Origin: Anthoceros angustus
Taxonomy: Eukaryota > Streptophyta > Anthocerotopsida > Anthocerotales > Anthocerotaceae
Reading direction: 5' to 3'
Assembly: GCA_010909165.1 (NCBI GenBank)
Contig: MU008175.1
Span: 1,128,971 to 1,192,970, forward strand
Length of the DNA: 64,000 nucleotides
In this document: positions 21,976 through 31,810 of the stretch, one piece after another
Layout of the letters: every line of letters starts with the position of its first letter
Position numbering within the stretch: position 1 is the first letter of the stretch
The notes under the pieces: generated by a model
Database searches by the model: none
What the model saw: only the letters and a program-made list of their open reading frames with translations
Told to the model about the DNA's origin: nothing
Position numbers and translations under genes: made by a program

Positions 21976-24239
21976 TTATGACGTCGCCGTTGTGACGTCT
22001 CCGTGACCTTCCTTCTTCAGCTGAAGGCTCACTTTTCCTAAGAAGTCGTGAAGTTCTTCATACTGTGGATGGTGGCCGTCTCCAACCAGAAAGGTATGCA
22101 CTTCTTGCTCATGCTCGATCCAGCTCTGGCCAGGCTCCTTCCATCCACCTTGCTTCTCCCTTAACATATGCAGCTCTGTTGCATCCTCAGAAATACCCGC
22201 AGCAGCGTAGATATGTGACATCAAGAGATACGCAGCTGAGTGCTCGGGCTCAAGGTGTACTGCACAACTGAATGCCTCTTCTCCCAGTACTATGTCTCCG
22301 TGTTTGCGACAGGCACCAAGCAGACACAACCACAGGGCCAGATTAGGCTGCACCGGCATGTTCAACAGCAGGGCTTCTACCTGTTGGAAGCATCCTGCAC
22401 GCCCAAAGAGGTCGACCATACTAACGTAATGATCTATCCCTGGTGTTATTTCATGTTCTCTCATCATGGATTCGAAGTACTCAACCCCCTTGTCCACCAT
22501 ACCAGCATGGCGGCATGCAGAAAGAAGTGAAAGAAAGGTAACGTCGTTAGGCTTAACCCCTGCCTGCTGCATTCCGTCATAGCACTGCAGGGCTTCTTTG
22601 TAGTATCCATGTTGAGCATATCCTGCAAGCATCGCATTCCATGCCACAACATCTCTGACGGACAGCTTTTGGAATACTCTGCAAGCATCTTCCAAGCTGC
22701 CACATTTTGCATACATGTCCAGCAGGCAGTTGCCTATAACCAGATCGGTTTCTAGTCCACTTTCTTCGATCTGGGAGTGTATCTTCTTTCCTTGATTTAA
22801 GGCTCCAACGCCGGCGCACGTTCTCAACAGGCAGACATATGTGACGTGGTCAGCGGGAGTGATACCCTCCTCTTGCATCCTTGTGTACAAACAGAGCGCT
22901 TCTTGACAAAGGCCTTGCTCAGCATATCCAGCAATTAAAGCAGTCCATGTCACCACATTTTTTGTGGGCAGTCGGTCGAACACTGTGCGTGCATCCTCTA
23001 CACACCCGCATTTTGCATACATGTCCACCAGCCCGTTGCCTACAAACACATCAGCTTCCAGTCCACGTATTTGAATCTGAGAATGAAGGTGCTTCCCCTC
23101 ATTCAAAGCTCTTAGGCCGGCACAAGCCTTCACCAGGGAGGCAAAAGTAGTATGATCAGCGAGAGGGCCGTCCTCCTGTTGCATCCCTGCATACAGTCTC
23201 AAGGCCTCCTGGCCCATCCCATGCTGAGCATATCCTGTGATCATGGCATTCCAGGATACAAGATTCCTTGCAGGCATTCTGTCAAACAATCTGCGAGCAT
23301 CTTCCAAGTTTCCACACTTTGCATATCCGGTCACCATGGCAGTCCATGTCACTGTATCCTTTCTGGGCATTGCATCAAACACAAAGCGAGCATCCTCCAA
23401 GCTGCCACACTTTGCATACATGTCTACCAAGGAGTTGCTAACGAATATGTTTGCTTTGAAGTCACGCCGCAGGACATCAGCATGGACCTGCTTCCCTGCT
23501 GCCAGATCCTGTGCGCCCGCACATGCTTTCAGGACTGCCACAAATACATGATTATCGGGTGTGGCTGCTGCTGAACGTCGCATCTGTCGGTACAGTCTTA
23601 TGGCATGCACTGGCTGCCCATGTTCGGCATGTGCCAAGATGATCGAAGACCACAAAAACGTGTCCACACAATCCAGGCTTGTAAACACCTGGGTCACTTC
23701 GTCCAACATCCCATGAGAAGCGTACATGCGGAGAATGTGGTTTGCCAGGAACGTGTTTGACTGATACCCGGTCTTGAGAGCCAGTGCATGAATGAGCCTC
23801 CCAACAACAATATCCTTCCTTGCCATGCACATTTGAAGGACATGGTAGATGAGAGCTGCTGAGACGAAAAATCCTCTTTCCACCAGACAGCCCAATGCTT
23901 CAACAGCATCATCAAGAACTCCCTCCTCAGGCCAAATCTCTGTCACCCTGCAAGACACAGAAGCTGTCAAAAGAACAGCCCAGAAGACTTGCAGACTGAA
24001 AGCAGATGGGTCAAGCCAAACCTCTCAAATTCGTCAAAATCCTGGAGTTCAGGTGCAGGCTTGTCGGAAGGAGCCGCAGCCTTGGGTGGCCCTGCTTCCT
24101 GCGAGACACCCAACAGGACCGAAGTGGCCCCGTGCTTGATGCCCACACTGCATGGCACTGCTGATGACAGATGTCGTGTGTACGGCTGCATCAAGCGGGC
24201 CACCACATTGCCCGCTCTCTTCATTTGTGTCTCTGCCAA
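21976..24239 (-). CDS. PLS-class E-type PPR protein, 5-module array (paralogue B)
   Basis: Close paralogue of the gene at 18197-21545. Exon 1 is 24022-24239 and exon 2 is 21976-23947, split by a 74-bp intron with GTTTGG donor and TTGCAG acceptor. The joined protein is 729 residues. Exon 1 shares a PK-A-x(5-8)-P-E-x-D-EF pattern with exon 1 of A, which supports both models. The body begins LVERGFFVSAALIYHVLQ and has five W-x-x-M signatures, including the same 31-residue extra S unit (MVTGYAKCGNLEDARRLF). It closes with E/E+ (GQSWIEHEQEVHTFLVGD, HPQYEELHDFL) and no DYW. It is about three complete modules shorter than A. A start at Met 23970 would fall inside the intron. Confidence 0.9.
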
Positions 24240-24493
24240 CGGCTCTTCATCAGAACTGGATCGCCAAGTGCGATGGATCAGATGGGCCTGTGTTGTTGGG
24301 GGAATTTTTCCATGGAATCATGGCAAACAATTGGGGCTGTGCGCGGGGCCTTCACAGTGGCTTGCAGGGAAACCCACAAGCAGGAGAGGCGGTGCTTCCA
24401 TGTGGAGGCAACTTGCAGAGATCCGGATGTGACTGCGGAGACGTGTGTAAGGACTTCGGGAGGTCTTAGCTCCTTGCTCAGCGGGCGTTTTGG
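24240..24493. promoter_or_regulatory. Putative bidirectional promoter between divergent PPR genes
   Basis: Only 254 bp separate the start codons of PPR paralogue B (minus) and the 10-module PPR gene (plus), so both promoters and both leaders must lie here or overlap the coding regions. No clear TATA box was seen. The inference rests on gene arrangement only. Confidence 0.5.
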
Positions 24494-27400
24494 ATGTTAT
24501 CTCTTGCTGCGCGCAGCGCGGTCAAGTCATGCCGCAGCCATCCTGGCTGCGGCAGCCACAGGCAGCACAACCTTGCCTGTTTCGACACTAGCTTGGCAGG
24601 GCCTCCGAGTGGGAGGCAAACAGGTGAGCTCAGCGAGACCGTGAAAGCATTGGAGAGAGGATCCGAATTAACCCCATCTCTGTTAAGCCGGATCCTGAGA
24701 AGGTGCATAGCACAAAGGGATATTGGACTTGGGAGGCGTGTGCATGCTGTTTGTCGAACAGGCGGACATGAGTCGGACGCATTCTTGGCCAACGATATCA
24801 TTCGCATGTATGCTTCTCATGGACTGCTGCAGGAAGCAAACGATGTGTTTACCAAATTTGCTGCCCCAGACACGTTTGTGTGGTTTTCCATCATTCAGGC
24901 ACATGCACAACTGGGACAGCCTCGTCGTGCTATACAGCTGTACAGAGAGATGCAACAGGATTCAGGTGTGCAGCTAAACAACCACATCTATGGTGCAGTT
25001 CTCAAGGCCTGTGCATCTACAGCAGACTTGGTCTCTGGCAGGCAGGTGCATGCTGATGTGTTGGGGAGCATGGTGGAGCCCAATATGTATGTGGGCAGCT
25101 GCCTGGTGGACATGTATATCAAATGTGGGAGCCTAGAGGATGCTCGCAGAGTGTTCGACAGCTTGACCAAAAAAGATGTGGTATCCTGGAATGGCATGAT
25201 TGCAGGGTATGCTCAGAATGGGTTTGGCGGCGAAGCTCTTTCTCTCTATGCAGCAATGCAAAAGGAGGCCAACACTCCAGCAAATCACGTCACATTTGCC
25301 TCCTTACTCAAAGCATGTGCAAGCATTGGGGCTTTGCATGAGGGCAAGGGCATCCATTCGGACATTCGGGTACGAGGACTTGAAGCTGACGTGTTTCTTG
25401 GAGGCTGCCTCCTGGATATGTATGCAAAATGCGGGTGCTTGGATGATGCTCGCAGAGTGTTTGACGCTATGCCAACTAGAGATGTGGTTACGTGGAACGC
25501 CATGCTTGCTGGATATGCTCGGCGAGATCTTACTCAGAAGTGTATGTCTCTTTACGCCAGTATGCAGGAGGAGGGCATCACGAGACCTGATCCTGTCACA
25601 TTTCTGTGCCTGCTGAAAGCGTGCGCAAGCAGTAGGGCCTTACATCAAGGCAAGCAGCTTCATTCTCAAATTTTGCAAAGAGGGCTAGAAAGTGATCTGG
25701 TTCTTGGCAACAGCATTGTGGACATGTATGCAAAATGTGGCAGCTTGATGGATGCATGCATAGTGTTTGAAATGTTGCCTGCCAAAGATCTGGTGACATG
25801 GAATGCCATGATTACCGGCTACTGCAGTAACGGGCTTGGCCACGAAGCTCTCTCTGTTTATGCAAGGATGCAGCAGGAGGGTGTGGCGTTAGCGGACAAG
25901 GTCACATTTTCCTGTCTTTTGAAAGCATGTGGGAGCATCAGAGCTTTGAATGAAGGTAAGCAGCTTCATTCCCGAATTCGGGAAAGTGGATTGCACGGTG
26001 ATGTGGTCATAAGCAACTGTCTGGTGGACATGTATGCAAAATGTGGGAGCTTAGTGGATGCCCGCAGGATGTTTGATGGGTTGCCCACAAAAGATGTGGT
26101 GTCTTGGAATACAATGATCTCAGGATATGGTGAGCACGGCCTTGGCCAAGAAGCTCTTGGTCTGTTTGCGAGTATGCAGGAGGAGGGGATCACCCCCCCA
26201 GATCGTGTGACATTCATATCCCTTCTGAAAGCATGTGGAAGCATTGGCGCATTAGATGCAGGAAAGGCGCTGCACCTGAAGGTTCAAGAGAATGAACTGG
26301 AAGGTGATCAAGTCATGGGCAACTGCCTGGTGGACATGTACGCCAAATGTGGCAGTTTAGAGGACGCTAGCAAAGTGTTCAACAGTTTGCCGAAGAAAGA
26401 TTTGGTTAGCTGGAATGCAATGCTCTCCGGCTTTGTCCAGCAGGGGCTTGGCATAGAGTGCCTTTCTATGTATGAAAGAATGCAACAGGAGTGTATCACT
26501 CCAGCGGATCACATCACTTTTGTATCTGTTTTGAAGGCATGTGCTATCAGTGGAGACCTACATCAGGGAATGCAGCTTCATTCCCAGATTCAACTTCAGG
26601 GCTTTGAAGCTGATGTAAGCATCGGCAATTGCCTGGTGGACATGTATGCAAAATGCGGAAGTGTGGATCGTGCTCGTGAGGTTTTTGAGCAGTTACCCAC
26701 GAAGAACATTGTAACATGGAATGCAATGATAGGGGGATATGCTCAGCATGGGCTGGGCCAAGAAGCTCTTGCCCTTTATGCTCGTTTGCAACAGGAGGGC
26801 AAGCATTCGGCGAATCACGTCACCTTTGTGTGCCTTCTTAAAGCATGCGCCAGCAGTGTATCTTTACATGAGGGCAAGGAGCTTCATTCCCAGATTCAGG
26901 AGAGAGAACTGGAAGGCGACGTAGTGGTTGGCAACTGCCTGGTGGACATGTACGCAAAATGTGGGAGCTTAGAGGAGGCCCGCAAAATGTTTGAGAAGGT
27001 TTCCAGGAAAGATGTTGTAACGTGGAATTCGATGCTGGCAGCCTACGCTCAAAACGGGCTTGGTCAGGAATCCCTTGCCCTTTATTCCAGCATGCAGAAG
27101 GAGGGCGTCACAGTTGCTGATCAAGTGACGTTTGTGTGCCTGCTAAAGGCTTGCTCCCGCACTGGGTCTTTACTTGAGGGCAAGGAACTCCACTCTCAGA
27201 TCAAGGCAAGGGGACTGGAAGGTGATTCGGTTCTGGGAAACAGCCTGGTTGACATGTACGCCAGATGTGGAAGCCTAGAGGATGCTCGCAGGGTGTTTGA
27301 TAACCTGCCTTCGAAGGACTTGGTGACATGGAATGCGATGATCACAGGATATGCCCAACATGAACAGGGCGAAGAAGCTCTTACACTTTACTCAAAAATG

Positions 27401-28303
27401 CAACAGGAGGGAATAACATCAGCCGACAGCATCACATTTGCGTGCCTTCTGAAATCCTGTGCCAGCGTTGGAGCAGTTCAGCAGGGGAAGCAACTCCACT
27501 CCCAGATTCGGCGTCAAGGATTAGAAGCCGATCTCCTCATGGGTAACTGCCTGGTGGACATGTATGCCAAGTGCGGGAGCTTAGAAGACGCCTGCAGGGT
27601 GTTCCAAGCAATGAACACTAGGGATGTCGTAACATGGACTGCCATGATTTCCGGATACGCTCAGCACGGCCTTGGGAAAGAAGCAGTCCAGTGCTATGAG
27701 GAAATGCGGGCGGCGGGCATCAGACCAGATGAGGTGACATTTGTATCTCTCTTGTCTGCATGCAGCCATGGCGGCCTGGTTGAAAAAGGGGCCGAGTACT
27801 TCGAGTCCATGTCAAAAGACTTCAGCATCACGCCAGAGATAGAGCATCACATCAGCATGGTGGACCTTCTCGGGCGCGCAGGCCGGTTTGCAGAGGTGGA
27901 AGCTGTGCTGTCAAGGATGCCCATGCAGCCTGATCTGGCAACGTGGCTGTGCCTGCTCGCAGCGTGTAGGAAGCACGGCAACCTGGCGTTGGCGGATCAG
28001 GCCTTTCAGCGTGCCGTGAGCCTCCAACCAACGCATCCGGCCGCGTACCTGGTGATGTCCCATATCTACGCCGATGCCGGACTGTTGGAGCGTGCAGATG
28101 AGGTTTTGGCGTCGAGGCAGCAGGAAGGCGCGCCGAAGCAGCCCGGGCGGAGCTGGATCGAGCATGACTCGGAGCTACACACGTTCGTGGTAGGCGACCA
28201 CCTTCAGGCACGGCATAAACAAATACGCGATATGTTAGTGGAGCTGAGCTGGAAGGTTAGCTGTTCAGAACACAACTGCCAACGAAGCAAAGCGATGGCA
28301 TAG
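24494..28303 (+). CDS. PLS-class E-type PPR protein, 10-module array
   Basis: The largest PPR in the window, one exon, 1269 residues. The N-terminus MLSLAARSAVKSCRSH is Arg/Ser/Ala-rich and acid-free, like an organellar presequence. Ten W-x-x-M/I signatures (FVWFSIIQAHAQLG to VVTWTAMISGYAQHG) define PLS triplets of about 102 residues. Each carries the phrases TF-x-LLKACAS-x-GAL, GKQLHSQI and CLVDMYAKCGSLEDA. Near identity between internal modules suggests recent internal duplication. The E/E+ tail (LLAACRKHGNLALAD, MSHIYADAGLLERAD, GRSWIEHDSELHTFVVGD) is followed by a short Cys-containing end instead of a DYW domain. Such a long array would be expected to contact an RNA footprint of about 30 bases. 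The RNA target is unknown. Confidence 0.94.
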   Translation: MLSLAARSAVKSCRSHPGCGSHRQHNLACFDTSLAGPPSGRQTGELSETVKALERGSELTPSLLSRILRRCIAQRDIGLGRRVHAVCRTGGHESDAFLANDIIRMYASHGLLQEANDVFTKFAAPDTFVWFSIIQAHAQLGQPRRAIQLYREMQQDSGVQLNNHIYGAVLKACASTADLVSGRQVHADVLGSMVEPNMYVGSCLVDMYIKCGSLEDARRVFDSLTKKDVVSWNGMIAGYAQNGFGGEALSLYAAMQKEANTPANHVTFASLLKACASIGALHEGKGIHSDIRVRGLEADVFLGGCLLDMYAKCGCLDDARRVFDAMPTRDVVTWNAMLAGYARRDLTQKCMSLYASMQEEGITRPDPVTFLCLLKACASSRALHQGKQLHSQILQRGLESDLVLGNSIVDMYAKCGSLMDACIVFEMLPAKDLVTWNAMITGYCSNGLGHEALSVYARMQQEGVALADKVTFSCLLKACGSIRALNEGKQLHSRIRESGLHGDVVISNCLVDMYAKCGSLVDARRMFDGLPTKDVVSWNTMISGYGEHGLGQEALGLFASMQEEGITPPDRVTFISLLKACGSIGALDAGKALHLKVQENELEGDQVMGNCLVDMYAKCGSLEDASKVFNSLPKKDLVSWNAMLSGFVQQGLGIECLSMYERMQQECITPADHITFVSVLKACAISGDLHQGMQLHSQIQLQGFEADVSIGNCLVDMYAKCGSVDRAREVFEQLPTKNIVTWNAMIGGYAQHGLGQEALALYARLQQEGKHSANHVTFVCLLKACASSVSLHEGKELHSQIQERELEGDVVVGNCLVDMYAKCGSLEEARKMFEKVSRKDVVTWNSMLAAYAQNGLGQESLALYSSMQKEGVTVADQVTFVCLLKACSRTGSLLEGKELHSQIKARGLEGDSVLGNSLVDMYARCGSLEDARRVFDNLPSKDLVTWNAMITGYAQHEQGEEALTLYSKMQQEGITSADSITFACLLKSCASVGAVQQGKQLHSQIRRQGLEADLLMGNCLVDMYAKCGSLEDACRVFQAMNTRDVVTWTAMISGYAQHGLGKEAVQCYEEMRAAGIRPDEVTFVSLLSACSHGGLVEKGAEYFESMSKDFSITPEIEHHISMVDLLGRAGRFAEVEAVLSRMPMQPDLATWLCLLAACRKHGNLALADQAFQRAVSLQPTHPAAYLVMSHIYADAGLLERADEVLASRQQEGAPKQPGRSWIEHDSELHTFVVGDHLQARHKQIRDMLVELSWKVSCSEHNCQRSKAMA

Positions 28304-30254
28304 GATCAAAAGCTAGGATCCGACGAAGCCCAGCTTGTTGCCTCGAAATTTTGTGTGACTCCTATCTGGTCGAAAAGCGAAGTATGTTGCCCTCGAAATA
28401 CTATCTGTTTGACGAAGTCCAATCCTTCACACTCGAGTCAAGCAACTGCAAGGCTGGCAACATTTAATGCGTTGCTATTATTCGAGATATGGAAAAGCTG
28501 GCCAAGATTTGTGGCATCTCCTTATCCCCCCGCAGCCGCTCTGTCAGGAAGCTGTCGTGCACATGTGTATCTTATTATTGTACTCGGCTGCAAGTGGCAT
28601 GGGGAAGGTGGTAGGGGAACTGGCCGAGAAGGGATGCAAGACGGACGTTAGATACTTTCGTTCGCATGCAGTCGTGGCAAAGCTTATGAAAACATAAATG
28701 TACCTTTGGAGTAGTAGGTGAGCGCCAAGCCAGAAGCCCGCCAATGACGAGACTGCAGTCCTGGGCTTCCAAGAGGTCCATACAATACCACGTACATACA
28801 AGAGTTTTAAACTTGAACTTCTAAGGGGATCCTGTAACCGGAACTCCCATTGCCATGCGTGGTATGCATAGGAAACTCGGATCAAGATTCTACGTACTGT
28901 ACAGTTACAAACCCTGGCACCACTTCCAATCAGGCACCGCCCTCCTGCTCCTCGAAAAGCACTCAACAAACCTTTTTACGATCGGCGCCGTGTCCAACAT
29001 CCAAGCAGCAGGGGGTGGACGCAACAGTAGCGCAGACAAACCTAGAAGAGTAAGAGTCTCCAGACTGATGGAACGAAGACTGTGGTAACCGCACAGGAGC
29101 GTGTGAAAGCCACACTCCCTCCAGAATCCAGACAGCTGTAGCAGGCGGTGGTGGAACCGGTGAGTCGATGCATCTGCAGAAGAGTGTGATGCGCAACAGA
29201 GGGACGCGGGAAGCCGACATCCATCGGTTCCCGAATGGGGATGAGGCGGCCGTACGCGCGAGGGGAAGCCAGCTAGAAGCGAAGCGTGTGGAAGAGGAAG
29301 GTGTGGTTGAGAAACGCGTTAGACCCGACCCGACGCGAGTCGAGGAAACTCGACTCGATTCGAAGCTGCTGGACGGTTCCATGTGGCATGGGCCCCGGCA
29401 GCGACGCAGCGGACGTGCGGCGCGAGGGCAGGGTGTACGAGGGGGAGGGTGAGGTGGCGGCAGTGGGGCACGTTCTGCCACAGCCCGAACGCGGCGCCAT
29501 GTGAAGGGGTTCAATTTTTTAGCGGTATGGAACATGAGCGGGGTCGGATAAGACCAAAATATCGTGCCCTAAACTTCTGAATGGCTTGGAGTTTATGAAC
29601 TTCCAGGCCGTGAATAAGCTAGGGCGTGCAGCTTTGCCTGAAGGGGCGTGCCGAGAGTGTAGAACACACGGAATTAACCCCGCATTTAGGCTGCCACTTG
29701 CAGCCTGCCCACGGCTCCTGGCGCACTGTGTGCGCTCAGATGCGCAGATCGCGCCTCCTGGAGATGGCACCTCTTCTGCGGGTTTTCCGCGGGCCATTTC
29801 TTATACCCTTGTCCTGCCACCTCCCATGTTCATCGCAAGCGCAGCTCGCAGCTCGCAGCTCGCATTTCGCAAAGTGCCTTCTGCCTTCTGCCTGCCCTTG
29901 CTGCAGAAGGTTCGCAAGACTATTGTATCGTCTTGTATCACCTTCGGCGAATCTGCTGTCAGCAGTCTGTCAATCAATCAGTCTCGCAGTCTCTTTGTCT
30001 CGTCTTCTACCTTGTCCTGGCTCGGACTGGAAGTGGAGCACGAAATCCATGCAATCACAGCCGCAATCCGGCCCAGCGGAAGAGGAAGGAGGAGGAAGAG
30101 GAAGAGGAAGGGGAAGAGGGGAAGCCGCGGCACCGGGTCCGCCATCTCTAGCGTGAGTCGTGCCGTCCTGGACCAGCTGCCATCTTGGAGAGCGGATCCT
30201 TGGAACAGCCATAGCCCGTAGCTAGGAGGAGGGAAGGACGCGAATTGTTCCGGG
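28304..30254. other. Intergenic between PPR gene and peroxidase
   Basis: No gene was recognised. Proximal to the peroxidase start lie an AGCTCGCAGCTCGC short repeat (about 29843-29865) and a GA-rich tract of GGAAGAGGAAGA type (about 30080-30123), the latter probably in the leader. Open frames at 28963-29535 (minus) and 29586-30221 (plus) are low-complexity and carry no domain I know. Confidence 0.4.
29336..29357. other. Perfect 9-bp stem with GAAA loop
   Basis: CGAGTCGAG at 29336-29344 and CTCGACTCG at 29349-29357 are exact reverse complements separated by GAAA. A transcript from either strand could fold, and GAAA is a stable tetraloop on the plus strand. No poly-T tract or neighbouring gene end explains it. 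Confidence 0.6.
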
Positions 30255-31473
30255 ATGGCGAATCCCACGGCGGTGAAGCTTGTGCTGGCGGTGCTTGCGC
30301 TGCTGGCCGCGGCCGGGAACGCGCAGCTGTCGGCGACTTTCTATCAGAAGAGTTGCCCGAACGCGGCGGCAATCATCAAACAGGCTGTGTTGGACCAGTT
30401 CAATCAGGATCAGTTCGAGGTGCCGTCGGTGCTCCGCCTCTGCTTCCACGACGCCTTCGCGGGAAATGTGAGTCTCCGTTCTTTCGCATTGCGACGCGCA
30501 GGCCCGGCTGGATCTGGCAGAGGAGGGATCTGGATTTGCTGACGGTGATGCGGCTGGTGCAGGGAATCGACGGAGGCATCCTCATCACAGGCTCCAAGTC
30601 GGAGCAGGTGGCGGAAGGCAACACGGATCTGGCGATCAACGGGTTCGACGCCATAGCCAACGTGAAGGCGGCGGTGGAGGCCAAATGCAAGGGCGTGGTG
30701 TCGTGCTCCGACATCCTGGCGCAGGCCTGCCGGGACGTGGTGGTGCTGGCGGGCGGGCCGACCTGGGACGTTAGGTTCGGGCGCAGGGACACCAGGGTGG
30801 CGCTGGCCAGCAACGTGCACCTTCCCGGCGGGGACACGAGCCTGGACCAGATCATCGCCGACTTCCAGAAGATCGGCCTAACAGCGCACGACGTGGTGAC
30901 GCTGTCCGGTGAGCGATTCTATTCTGTGCTGCGATTGCTTCTTCAAATCTTGCTTCGCCTTCTTCAAGTTTGAATGTAACTTGGGAGTGGAAAAAACTTT
31001 GCAACCAACGTGCGGAACGTGGGAGGAATCTGAGTTGTTTCTTCATCTTTCTGCCTGCAGGCGCGCATACGGTCGGATTCGCTCACTGCCACTCCTTGGT
31101 CAATAGGCTGTACAACTTCAACAGCACTGTGCAGACGGACCCGGCGCTGGACCCGGCGCTGGCCCAGCAGCTCAAGGACACATGCCCCCAGAAGAACTTC
31201 GACCAGAACGTGGTGGTGCCGCTAGACCCCAACAGCGTCTTCAAGTTCGACAGGATCTTCTACAAGAATCTGCGGGTGGGGCAGGGGGTGCTGGCGTCGG
31301 ACCAGATTCTGGCGAGCGATCGACGCACGAAAGGCCTTGTCAAGAAGTACTCCAAGAACACCAAGACCTTCTTCACCGCCTTCGCGGATGCCATGGTGCG
31401 CATGAGCGAGGCCAACGTGCTGACGGGCACGCAGGGAGAAATCCGCTTGGTCTGCTCCAAAATCAACAAGTGA
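30255..31473 (+). CDS. Class III peroxidase (secretory) with an altered Cys pair
   Basis: Secreted plant haem peroxidase (H2O2-dependent oxidation of phenolics in the apoplast or vacuole). Exons 30255-30467, 30563-30908 and 31061-31473 give 323 residues, normal for the family. A signal peptide (KLVLAVLALLAAAGNAQ) precedes the mature start LSATFYQKSCPN. Distal Arg and His are present in VLRLCFHDAF, and proximal His in SGAHTVGFAHC. Family cysteines remain in SCPN, AKCKGVVSCSD, the HC after the proximal His, DTCP and LVCSKINK. The FHDCF-x(n)-GCDGS pair is changed to FHDAF and GIDGG, so both cysteines of the second conserved disulphide are lost together. The two introns sit at the usual positions (before GxDG and within SG-AHT). 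Catalysis should be possible, but stability may differ. Confidence 0.93.
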
Positions 31474-31810
31474 AGGCTAGGATCCCATTCCACAGTCGAA
31501 CAAAGCCTGAAGAATTTGGAATTCAACACTCGACTGCTCTAGGTTAGGTAACTGACCTTACCATTATTTCAGCTTGCTCCAACATCTGCAGGCAGCGCCA
31601 CAATAAGGCAGCATGCCTCAGTTAACCCGTTGCCATCTGCGGTGGGATGGGAATCTGTGTGCTTGCCCATACCCGCTCGCCCAATTACTGGGCCTTCTCT
31701 TTGTACTTAAAAAATTCTTTTGCTGCTTGTAAATCAATCAAGTGTTCCACACACAACCTCCAGCCTGCTCAATTAGAACACACCCTCCAGCATGTGTTTC
31801 TTTATCACCA
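31474..31810. other. Convergent intergenic gap
   Basis: This 337-bp stretch lies between the peroxidase stop (+) and a PPR stop (-). It presumably holds both 3' untranslated regions. Nothing else was recognised. Confidence 0.4.

Noticed and set aside
29586-30221. Plus-strand 211-codon open frame upstream of the peroxidase
   Set aside because: It ends in an Arg/Lys run coded by a GA microsatellite, has no domain, and occupies the peroxidase leader region.
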